Source: Candidatus Heimdallarchaeota archaeon
GTDB taxonomy: Archaea > Asgardarchaeota > Heimdallarchaeia > JABLTI01
Length of the DNA stretch: 6,382 nucleotides
Direction: 5' to 3'
NCBI GenBank assembly: GCA_030671945.1
Contig: DAOVHJ010000162.1
Location: forward strand, 1-6,382
The notes beneath the pieces are model-generated. The model was not told where the DNA came from and did not search any database. It saw only the letters and a program-made list of their open reading frames with translations. Position 1 is the first letter of the stretch. Each line of letters starts with the position of its first letter. A program made the translations under genes and the position numbers. This document shows, piece by piece, positions 1-4,840 of this stretch.

Positions 1-1
1 A

Positions 2-508
2 ACAAAGGATCCTAATCCTGCTCACGATGCTTTGGTAAAGTTGCAAGAAAAGGGATTGCTCGATTGGGTTATTACACAAAATGTTGATTCATTGCATTTT
101 AGAGCTGGTTCTAAGAATTTACTTGAGGTTCATGGAAATATTTTTCGCACAAAATGCATGAATTGTGGGAAGAAAACAATGCTATCAGAGGCACCAATAG
201 AACCGCCTTTGTGTGATTGCGGGGAGATGCTTCGTCCTGATGTTGTATGGTTTGGTGAATCCTTAGACAGAAATGTTCTTATGAAGGTTGATGAAATAAT
301 CAGAACCGAAGGTGATGTTTTACTTGTTATAGGTACTAGTGGTGTTGTGTATCCAATAGCAGATTTGCCTTACTTAGCAAAAATGAATGATGTCATTGTA
401 ATCGAGTTTAATGTTGATGAAACTCCAATCTCACGGATTGCTGATTTTGTTATTCTAGGAAAATCTGAAGAGATCTTACCAAAATTTGCAGAAGGAATTA
501 TCCAATAA
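2..508 (+). CDS. cobB: Sir2 family NAD-dependent protein deacylase (sirtuin), 5'-truncated
   Basis: This is the C-terminal two thirds of a sirtuin, which removes acyl groups from protein lysines using NAD+ and releases nicotinamide and O-acyl-ADP-ribose. The frame is open from base 2, so the gene begins before the window; the missing part would carry the GAGxS NAD-binding motif and the substrate-selecting loop. Visible in order: PNPAHDAL (14-37), TQNVDSLH (74-97), HGN with the catalytic His (131-139), first zinc pair CMNC (Cys codons 155 and 164), second zinc pair CDC (212 and 218), RPDVVWFGE (233-259), the NAD-contacting GTSG (332-343), and the C-terminal FNVDETPISRIADF segment. The second zinc pair is CxC rather than CxxC, a spacing also known in other bacterial-type sirtuins. 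Stop TAA is at 506-508. Family assignment is firm; acyl-chain preference cannot be judged because its determinants lie upstream. The symbol follows common prokaryotic usage. Confidence 0.95.
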   Translation, partial: TKDPNPAHDALVKLQEKGLLDWVITQNVDSLHFRAGSKNLLEVHGNIFRTKCMNCGKKTMLSEAPIEPPLCDCGEMLRPDVVWFGESLDRNVLMKVDEIIRTEGDVLLVIGTSGVVYPIADLPYLAKMNDVIVIEFNVDETPISRIADFVILGKSEEILPKFAEGIIQ

Positions 509-520
509 TTTTCATTTTTT
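509..520 (+). terminator. Oligo-T tract after the sirtuin stop
   Basis: Directly after the TAA stop come TTTT, CA and then TTTTTT. Archaeal RNA polymerase can terminate at such non-template T-tracts without a hairpin, and none is seen here. The next gene has its own TATA-like box, which fits termination at this point. The site is inferred from composition only. Confidence 0.45.
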
Positions 521-540
521 ATCTGCTAGACACTAAAAGC

Positions 541-548
541 TTATATTT
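541..548 (+). promoter_or_regulatory. Putative TATA box for the alpha/beta hydrolase gene
   Basis: TTATATTT lies about 36 bases before the ATG at 581. Archaeal initiation about 25 bases downstream would fall near 570, leaving a very short leader. A weak AGGT lies at 567-570, so translation would be nearly leaderless. This is a positional inference. Confidence 0.4.
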
Positions 549-580
549 TGCAAAGCAAAGTAATTGTAGGTTAAAAGAAA

Positions 581-1501
581 ATGAAGAAATGGCTGAAGAT
601 TACACTTATTTCCATAAGCTTAGTTATTCTAGTATTTGGCTCACTACTAGTTTTCTCGATTATCCCAATGATTGGAAAAAACACCATGCTTCATCCTGCA
701 CACGAAGCAATGGATAAGTACCCTCATGATTATGGTATGACTTATGAAAATGTCACTTTTACTACAAGTGATGAATTGGATTTGAAGGGCTGGTTTATAG
801 AACCCAAGAATTCTTCTGCTCCAAATTCCAATATTACTATAATTGTTTTGCATGGAGCTACTCATTCGAAAACTTGGATGCTTGAACACTATGGTGAAGG
901 ATTTTACAATTTAGATTATCGTTTATTCTTCTTTGATTCCCGAAATCGAGGTGAGTCTCCAGACACTCTCCTTGGTCTAACCTGGGGTATTGATGAAGTT
1001 AAAGATGTAAAAGCCGCTGTTAATTACACAAAATATCAGCCAGGAGTTAATACTTCACAAATAGTTCTGTTCGCTGAAAGCCAAGGTGCTGCAACCATTT
1101 TGTTCTATACTGCACAGTATAATGATGTTGCTGCTATAATTGCTGATTCTTCTTGGGCTTATGGTGATCAAATGATTCGCCAAGCCTATCCTAGGAGATC
1201 AGGTTTCCCATGGGCAATTTTTGGACAGATAACTATCGCTAAGATGGAAACACATTATGGGTATTCGTTTGCGGATATATCCCCTGCGAAAGAAGTTTAC
1301 AATATTACTATCCCTACATACATTATCCATGGTAATGCTGACTTGGATATTAATCCAGAAGATGCTACAACCATCTACAATGCACTAAACAATACTGCTT
1401 CAAAATTACTCTGGCGAGTAGATGATAGGGGTCATGTAGAAGCATACAAGGAGCCTAATTACTTTACGAATATTCAGCAATTCATAAACAATAGTATTTG
1501 A
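581..1501 (+). CDS. Membrane-anchored extracytoplasmic alpha/beta hydrolase, sequon-rich
   Basis: A 306-residue serine hydrolase of the alpha/beta fold. Residues 2-6 carry lysines and residues 7-31 form one strong hydrophobic segment without a lipobox, read as an uncleaved signal anchor that places the enzyme outside the cell. Motifs: HG at 91-92 (oxyanion-hole strand), DxRxxGES at 119-126, nucleophile Ser167 in AESQG at 165-169 (first position Ala instead of the usual Gly), Asp254 after IHG, and His285 in RGH. The full Ser-Asp-His triad is therefore present. Eight N-x-S/T sequons (Asn57, 77, 84, 148, 157, 241, 270, 303) lie in the exported part, which supports surface exposure and archaeal N-glycosylation. 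The substrate is unknown; esterase, lipase or peptidase activity are all possible. The ATG at 581 is chosen because it gives a complete anchor and follows a TATA-like box at a suitable distance. The gene overlaps a palindrome at its 3' end and converges on the GNAT gene. Confidence 0.9.
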   Translation: MKKWLKITLISISLVILVFGSLLVFSIIPMIGKNTMLHPAHEAMDKYPHDYGMTYENVTFTTSDELDLKGWFIEPKNSSAPNSNITIIVLHGATHSKTWMLEHYGEGFYNLDYRLFFFDSRNRGESPDTLLGLTWGIDEVKDVKAAVNYTKYQPGVNTSQIVLFAESQGAATILFYTAQYNDVAAIIADSSWAYGDQMIRQAYPRRSGFPWAIFGQITIAKMETHYGYSFADISPAKEVYNITIPTYIIHGNADLDINPEDATTIYNALNNTASKLLWRVDDRGHVEAYKEPNYFTNIQQFINNSI

Positions 1502-1527
1502 AGTAGAATTTTGTAAGAATTCTACTT
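1501..1527. terminator. Palindrome between convergent genes, possible bidirectional terminator
   Basis: Two perfect 10-bp arms, AAGTAGAATT (1501-1510) and AATTCTACTT (1518-1527), flank a 7-base loop that can gain one G-U pair. The hairpin takes in the last base of the hydrolase TGA stop (1499-1501) and the whole TAG stop of the opposing GNAT gene (1522-1524), so it sits exactly at the convergent junction. On the plus strand the second arm runs into TTTT (1526-1529). The structure is seen directly; the terminator or mRNA 3'-end protection role is inferred. Confidence 0.5.
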
Positions 1528-2067
1528 TTCCTTCATTTTCTCCCATTCTTCTCTAAGGATATCCATGAAAATCATATCATTATATTTACCTTCAATGAAA
1601 TTAGCTTGACGGAACTTCCCAACTTCAGTGAATCCAACTCTTTTGTAGGTTTTAATTCCTCTTACATTGAAATCGTTAACTCTTAATCGAATGCTATTCA
1701 AATTCAAGTAATTAAATCCGAATTCCAGAAGAACTCTCACAGTATCTGTTCCGTATCCTTTTCCCCAATTCTTCTCAGCATGAATTGCTATCCCAAGTTC
1801 TATCGATCGAGCAACCGAATTTAAACTAAATAATCCTGCTGTTCCAAGAAATTCTTTTGTTTCTTTATGTTCAACTGCAAATTGAAAATCAGATCCCGCT
1901 TTTCTTCGTCGCCAAGTGCTTCTAATCCATTCTTCCTCTTCATCTCGAGAGTATGGTCTTGGTTCATGTAAGAAACGTCTAAGTTTTAGATTGTTCCAAT
2001 TTTCCATTATCGCATCAAGATCGGTCAGTTCTATTGATCTTAATCGTATTTTTTCTCCTTCGAACAC
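1522..2067 (-). CDS. GNAT family N-acetyltransferase, RimJ/RimL-like
   Basis: A soluble acetyltransferase of the GNAT superfamily that would move the acetyl group of acetyl-CoA to an amine. The family includes modifiers of ribosomal protein N-termini, polyamines and some antibiotics. From the GTG at 2067 it is 181 residues, the usual RimJ/RimL-like size, beginning FEGEKIRLRS, a typical first strand. The acetyl-CoA pyrophosphate loop is at residues 99-106 (NWGKGYG, matching Q/RxxGxG/A loosely), followed by a helix and the C-terminal segment NDFNVRG...YKRVGF at 131-146. The frame stays open to a TTG at 2127, which would add 20 residues. I prefer 2067 because a perfect GGAGG lies 8 bases upstream and a TATA-like box sits at the expected distance. 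The gene is downstream of, and co-oriented with, the transporter gene, 78 bases away. It has no sequons, as expected of a cytosolic protein. The substrate cannot be told from sequence. Confidence 0.9.
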   Translation of the reverse strand: MFEGEKIRLRSIELTDLDAIMENWNNLKLRRFLHEPRPYSRDEEEEWIRSTWRRRKAGSDFQFAVEHKETKEFLGTAGLFSLNSVARSIELGIAIHAEKNWGKGYGTDTVRVLLEFGFNYLNLNSIRLRVNDFNVRGIKTYKRVGFTEVGKFRQANFIEGKYNDMIFMDILREEWEKMKEK

Positions 2068-2075
2068 ATAATTTT

Positions 2076-2080
2076 CCTCC
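2076..2080 (-). promoter_or_regulatory. Shine-Dalgarno site GGAGG that sets the GNAT start
   Basis: On the minus strand GGAGG is followed by 8 bases and then GTG (2067-2065). This is the strongest ribosome binding site in the window and is the main reason for choosing the internal GTG over the TTG at 2127, which has no such motif. An ATG at 2069 is out of frame. Confidence 0.65.
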
Positions 2081-2108
2081 GGATACTTGAAAAAAACATG
2101 TCTTAACC

Positions 2109-2116
2109 TATTTAAG
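2109..2116 (-). promoter_or_regulatory. Putative TATA box for the GNAT gene
   Basis: The minus strand reads CTTAAATA here, close to the archaeal box A consensus. Initiation about 26 bases downstream would fall near 2086, giving a leader of roughly 19 bases that still contains the GGAGG at 2076-2080. This transcript would exclude the TTG at 2127 as a start. Co-transcription from the transporter gene is not ruled out. Confidence 0.4.
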
Positions 2117-2145
2117 TTAAACGGCAAAAATTACTTTAATATTTC

Positions 2146-3234
2146 TTATTTTTGATGACCCACAATTGTGCTTTTTGAGTCATCTAATTTCTGGGTTCCA
2201 ATTTTCTCTTTCAAAGAGAATTGCTTCTCTTCTTCATCTAAATCTTCTGATTCACCAGATTCTGGTATTTTCAGTGTTGCTTCCTCTTCATCCGTAATTT
2301 TATCCTTTTTCTCACCATCTATTAATTCATCATGTTCTGCTGAAAATATGGATAACATTGCAACTCCAACTACAATCAAACCTATTGAGAGTGTTTTTAT
2401 TGTTTTTTGCCATGGAAGCATTGTTGTCCAAATTGCTGTCCATTCATTGAATATGAGAATCCCGGCAGTTACTTGGGTTAATAAATTCATAATGTCTAAA
2501 GTTGGAGATACTACTATTGCTTTTCCTTTCTGAAATGCCATTTGCTGCGTTGAAAACGCAATCGTATAACCTACACACATCAGAATAAGGTAAAGATACC
2601 ATACCCCAGTTCTGAGAGCATCTCTGATTACGCCTGGTCCTAAACTACCTATTGCTCCTTTTGCAAAAATAGTCGCTAATGCATAGCATAATCCAGAAGC
2701 CATAGCAAGTAATCCCCCTGACTGTGGATATTTTCTCCCATATGTAACTGCAATCAGAATTAAAACAAGCACAGTAAAGGAAATTAGAAAAGCTATTGCA
2801 TTCCATTCCCGGAAGAAAGCGTTCATTTCTAATATGGATAAGTTTCCAGTATCTGTTGGTTCAACAACATTAATTGCTACAACTGCTGCAATAACAACGA
2901 ATATTCCAAATATTTCCACCTTCGAAATTGGTTCTTTCAAATATAACCAGGAGAACAATATTAAAACTATAAATCCTATTCCCATTGTGGGAGCAACTAA
3001 AGATAGAGAACCAATTTTTATCGCATACATTAATGGAAACCATTGGATTATCGTCAAAGAATATCCAAAAACCCATACTTTACAACGAGCAAAATTCTTG
3101 ATATTTTGCCATACAGATTGCTTTTCAATATCTGGTAACGTACAAGCACCCTTTTTCTTGAAAACTAAACCGACGTTATAAATAGAGTTAGCTAAAATTC
3201 CGAGCAAGACTGCGAGTATGTTATTTGCTACCAA
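2146..3234 (-). CDS. NIPA-like (DMT superfamily) multi-spanning transporter with acidic C-terminal tail
   Basis: A 362-residue integral membrane protein with about nine hydrophobic segments: roughly 5-24, 52-71, 77-99, 106-124, 145-165, 174-195, 212-233, 239-262 and 279-298. The first helix ending in VFKKKGA and the following MYAIKIGSLSLVAPT stretch resemble the NIPA Mg2+ transporter group of the drug/metabolite transporter superfamily. Positive charges cluster after odd-numbered helices (KKK 26-28, GRK 166-168, QKGK 235-238), which predicts N-terminus outside and C-terminus inside. The single sequon (Asn131) then falls on an outside loop, which agrees. Residues 300-362 form a hydrophilic tail rich in Asp/Glu, including two EEE runs, absent from minimal DMT proteins. 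The start is TTG at 3234, supported by AGGAGA just upstream and by the lack of an ATG before helix 2. Substrate is uncertain: Mg2+ or another divalent cation is suggested by resemblance only, and an EamA-type metabolite exporter is the alternative. Confidence 0.8.
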   Translation of the reverse strand: MVANNILAVLLGILANSIYNVGLVFKKKGACTLPDIEKQSVWQNIKNFARCKVWVFGYSLTIIQWFPLMYAIKIGSLSLVAPTMGIGFIVLILFSWLYLKEPISKVEIFGIFVVIAAVVAINVVEPTDTGNLSILEMNAFFREWNAIAFLISFTVLVLILIAVTYGRKYPQSGGLLAMASGLCYALATIFAKGAIGSLGPGVIRDALRTGVWYLYLILMCVGYTIAFSTQQMAFQKGKAIVVSPTLDIMNLLTQVTAGILIFNEWTAIWTTMLPWQKTIKTLSIGLIVVGVAMLSIFSAEHDELIDGEKKDKITDEEEATLKIPESGESEDLDEEEKQFSLKEKIGTQKLDDSKSTIVGHQK

Positions 3235-3240
3235 ATTTTT

Positions 3241-3246
3241 TCTCCT
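3241..3246 (-). promoter_or_regulatory. Shine-Dalgarno site AGGAGA for the TTG-started transporter
   Basis: On the minus strand AGGAGA precedes the TTG at 3234-3232 by 6 bases. It supports an uncommon TTG start that would otherwise be doubtful. Confidence 0.6.
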
Positions 3247-3285
3247 GTATAAAGCTACATACTATAAGGCAAGTGCTAAAATGAA

Positions 3286-3293
3286 TAGTTAAA
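3286..3293 (-). promoter_or_regulatory. Weak TATA-like box for the transporter gene
   Basis: The minus strand reads TTTAACTA. Initiation about 26 bases downstream would give a leader of about 29 bases containing the AGGAGA site. Other AT-rich stretches in this divergent region could serve as well. Confidence 0.25.
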
Positions 3294-3382
3294 GTGGTAA
3301 TAAGTTTTACTCCAAATAACTAAACAAGGGAATCTAACATAGACTAGTTGCATTAAAAACTGTTTCTCTAATGATAAATTGA

Positions 3383-3388
3383 TTTAAA
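3383..3388 (+). promoter_or_regulatory. Putative TATA box (TTTAAA) for the PLP enzyme gene
   Basis: TTTAAA in the 212-base divergent intergenic region predicts initiation near 3411 and a leader of about 36 bases before the ATG at 3447. No clear Shine-Dalgarno motif precedes that ATG. The rest of 3235-3446 is AT-rich and shows no gene. Confidence 0.35.
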
Positions 3389-3397
3389 CTGCTTTTT

Positions 3398-3417
3398 CGT
3401 TAATTTCAAGCGTTAAT
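3398..3417 (+). repeat. Short direct repeat CGTTAAT x2 in the PLP gene promoter
   Basis: CGTTAAT occurs at 3398-3404 and again at 3411-3417, a 13-base period, between the TATA-like box and the predicted transcription start. The position would suit a repressor site, but two 7-mers in AT-rich DNA can arise by chance. Confidence 0.3.
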
Positions 3418-3446
3418 AATAAAAATTGGTAGAAGTAATTGTATTT

Positions 3447-4448
3447 ATGTCTAAATTTGATCTTGAGTCCATTCCAAGAATTAATCATTGTTTGTTACCT
3501 ACTCCTCTCATCCCTATGGAAAGACTAACAGAGCACTTAGGAAAAGCAAATATCTTCGTTAAACGGGATGACCTTACTGGCATGGCTTTTGGTGGTAATA
3601 AAAATAGAAAACTTGAATTTCTTTTAGCTGATGCTTTGTTGAAAGGTTCTCATGTTGTTCTTACAGAAGGAGCACTTACATCTAATCATTGTATTCAGAC
3701 AGCTGCTTGTTGTGCACGATTAGGATTAATCTGTGAATTAGTTTTATCGGATTCCGTTATTGGTGAGCAGATTACGGGGAATATTTTACTTGATCAAATT
3801 TTAGATGTGAAAATTCATAGAGTAAAATCAAGTTCAGATCGAAAACAGAGAATGGAAGAAATAGCTGATATGTTACAAGACGAAGGGAAAGTTCCCTATA
3901 TTATTCCAACTGGTGGCTCAACTAAGCTGGGAGCTCTTGGATATGTTTTATTTATGAAGGAAATTGCTGAACAATCAGAAGAAATGGAGATTACATTTGA
4001 TTATCTTATTTTCCCAACAGGTAGTGCTGGAACACAAGCTGGAATTGTTTTAGGTAAAAAACTCTATTATCCTGAAATTGAAACCATAGGTATTGGTGTT
4101 GGGGATGGAAGAGAAGAAATAATTGCAGAAGTTCAAAAGATAGCCTCTGAATTCCAAGAAGAATGGTCACTAGATTTTGAATTAAGTGATACAGATATAG
4201 TTGTTCTTGAAGGATATTATGGTGAAGGTTATGGTGATCCAAGTAAAGATATGATTAATGTAGTTAAGTTAATCGCCCAATTAGAAGGAATATTCTTAGA
4301 TCCAGTTTATAATGGAAAAGCAATGGTTGGATTGATTGATTTAATCTCGCGAGAAGAAATTCCTGCAGATTCAAATGTCTTGTTTCTTCATTCCGGTGGG
4401 GGACCTACTATTTTCTCTTATGCGGATGCATTTGGTAAAAAACTATAG
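3447..4448 (+). CDS. PLP-dependent D-cysteine desulfhydrase / ACC deaminase family protein
   Basis: A 333-residue cytosolic fold-type II PLP enzyme. The group includes D-cysteine desulfhydrase (D-cysteine to pyruvate, H2S and ammonia), 1-aminocyclopropane-1-carboxylate deaminase and L-cysteate sulfo-lyase. Lys52 in FGGNKNRKLE is the predicted Schiff-base lysine; Ser79-Asn80-His81 is the SNH active-site motif; TGSAGT (191-196) is the PLP phosphate loop; YGEGYG (258-263), DPVYNGKAM (285-293) and HSGGGP (315-320) are further family blocks. ACC deaminases carry Glu and Leu at the positions known as Glu295 and Leu322; by motif alignment these are Asn289 and Ser316 here. This argues against ACC deaminase and is nearer to, but not identical with, desulfhydrases. 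Start: ATG 3447 begins a normal family N-terminus, while the in-frame TTG at 3426 adds seven residues without a ribosome binding site. It stands alone, divergent from the transporter gene. The exact substrate is open. Confidence 0.9.
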   Translation: MSKFDLESIPRINHCLLPTPLIPMERLTEHLGKANIFVKRDDLTGMAFGGNKNRKLEFLLADALLKGSHVVLTEGALTSNHCIQTAACCARLGLICELVLSDSVIGEQITGNILLDQILDVKIHRVKSSSDRKQRMEEIADMLQDEGKVPYIIPTGGSTKLGALGYVLFMKEIAEQSEEMEITFDYLIFPTGSAGTQAGIVLGKKLYYPEIETIGIGVGDGREEIIAEVQKIASEFQEEWSLDFELSDTDIVVLEGYYGEGYGDPSKDMINVVKLIAQLEGIFLDPVYNGKAMVGLIDLISREEIPADSNVLFLHSGGGPTIFSYADAFGKKL

Positions 4449-4500
4449 AAGAAATTAGTATTCAGAGAAAAAAACACAAGATAATAATATTCTGAGATTG

Positions 4501-4506
4501 TTTTTT
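4501..4506 (+). terminator. T6 tract downstream of the PLP enzyme gene
   Basis: TTTTTT lies 53 bases after the PLP gene stop and before the copZ promoter region. No stable hairpin precedes it. Archaeal-type T-tract termination is inferred from position and composition. Confidence 0.4.
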
Positions 4507-4533
4507 ATTAATTTATGAATGATGGACTTATTA

Positions 4534-4561
4534 ATTCTTAAGGGACTAGTTTAATTAGAAT
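4534..4561. repeat. Imperfect inverted repeat at the copZ promoter, possible operator
   Basis: ATTCT (4534-4538) and AGAAT (4557-4561) form outer inverted arms, and CTAGTTTAATTAG (4546-4558) is an imperfect inner palindrome with five of six pairs matching. The element overlaps the TATA-like box of the copper pair, where a metal-responsive repressor could act. No regulator gene is in the window, and the arms are short and AT-rich. Confidence 0.25.
4550..4557 (+). promoter_or_regulatory. Putative TATA box for the copZ-copA pair
   Basis: TTTAATTA predicts initiation about 25 bases downstream, near 4579, with a leader that holds GGTGA (4586-4590) and leads to the ATG at 4596. The first ATG in the frame, 4575, would lie before this transcription start. 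A second AT-rich candidate is AATAAATTTT at 4559-4568. Confidence 0.35.
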
Positions 4562-4585
4562 AAATTTTCATATTATGGAAATGAT

Positions 4586-4590
4586 GGTGA
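4586..4590 (+). promoter_or_regulatory. Shine-Dalgarno site GGTGA that sets the copZ start
   Basis: GGTGA, complementary to the anti-SD end of archaeal 16S rRNA, is followed by 5 bases and ATG 4596. This favours 4596 over the upstream in-frame ATGs at 4575, 4581 and 4584. Confidence 0.55.
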
Positions 4591-4595
4591 ATATA

Positions 4596-4820
4596 ATGGG
4601 TAAAAATAAGAAAGTAACATTAAAAGTAAGTGGTATGCACTGTATGGGTTGTTCAGGATCTATTGGTAAAGCTCTTAGTCGATTAGATGGTATTGAGCAT
4701 GCCGAAGCCGATCATGAAAAAGGCACAGCAGATGTAACCTATAATGAAAAATCAATAGGAATGGAAAAAATAGCTGAAGTAATTGAAGATCTCGGTTATA
4801 CGGTAGAAGGAGAAGCTTAA
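4596..4820 (+). CDS. copZ: CopZ-like copper chaperone (single HMA domain)
   Basis: A 74-residue protein made of one heavy-metal-associated domain. The metal site is the MxCxxC motif GMHCMGC, with Cys16 and Cys19 as the expected Cu(I) ligands; the rest follows the beta-alpha-beta-beta-alpha-beta pattern (VTLKVSG strand, [11 protein letters not shown] helix, ADVTYNE strand, [12 protein letters not shown] helix). It would bind Cu(I) in the cytosol and deliver it to the HMA domains of the CopA encoded 16 bases downstream; the tight spacing suggests one operon. The frame is open from ATG 4575, adding MEMMVNI, but the GGTGA site and the predicted promoter both favour 4596, which also gives a normal-sized chaperone. 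Metal identity is inferred from the motif and the neighbour; another soft metal cannot be excluded by the sequence. Confidence 0.9.
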   Translation: MGKNKKVTLKVSGMHCMGCSGSIGKALSRLDGIEHAEADHEKGTADVTYNEKSIGMEKIAEVIEDLGYTVEGEA

Positions 4821-4835
4821 AAGAAACTTCAATTT

Positions 4836-4840
4836 GGTGA
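4836..4840 (+). promoter_or_regulatory. GGTGA motif at the copA start, possible Shine-Dalgarno for ACG 4846
   Basis: GGTGA recurs here exactly as before copZ (TGGTGA, then 5 bases, then the start codon). The triplet in the start position is ACG (4846-4848), in frame with copA. If ACG is not used, this motif instead overlaps the TTG (4834) and GTG (4837) candidates and no other ribosome binding site is seen for them. Confidence 0.35.

Noticed and set aside
647..889. Open frame on the minus strand inside the hydrolase gene
   Set aside because: It is antisense to a well-supported alpha/beta hydrolase and its product shows no recognisable domain.
2126..2130. T5 tract on the minus strand between transporter and GNAT genes as a terminator
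   Set aside because: Five Ts alone in AT-rich DNA are too weak to call, and co-transcription of the two genes is possible.
2168..2533. Open frame on the plus strand opposite the transporter C-terminus
   Set aside because: Its Ser-rich translation is what results from reading the acidic tail codons on the other strand; the transporter on the minus strand explains the region.
2834..3181. Open frames on both strands within the N-terminal half of the transporter (also 2870-3076 minus)
   Set aside because: They overlap membrane helices of the transporter in other frames and show no domain or ribosome binding site.
3426..3446. Upstream TTG as start of the PLP enzyme
   Set aside because: It has no Shine-Dalgarno site and adds seven hydrophobic residues not typical of the family; ATG 3447 is better.
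4006..4242. Minus-strand open frame inside the PLP enzyme gene
   Set aside because: Its product is low-complexity (His, Leu and Gln rich) and is antisense to conserved PLP-binding motifs.
4459..4497. Near-identical 10-mers TATTCAGAGA and TATTCTGAGA, 29 bases apart
   Set aside because: Only two short imperfect copies in AT-rich intergenic DNA, far from the promoter elements; likely chance.
4575..4595. ATG 4575 as start of the HMA chaperone
   Set aside because: The GGTGA at 4586-4590 and the TATA-like box spacing both point to ATG 4596.
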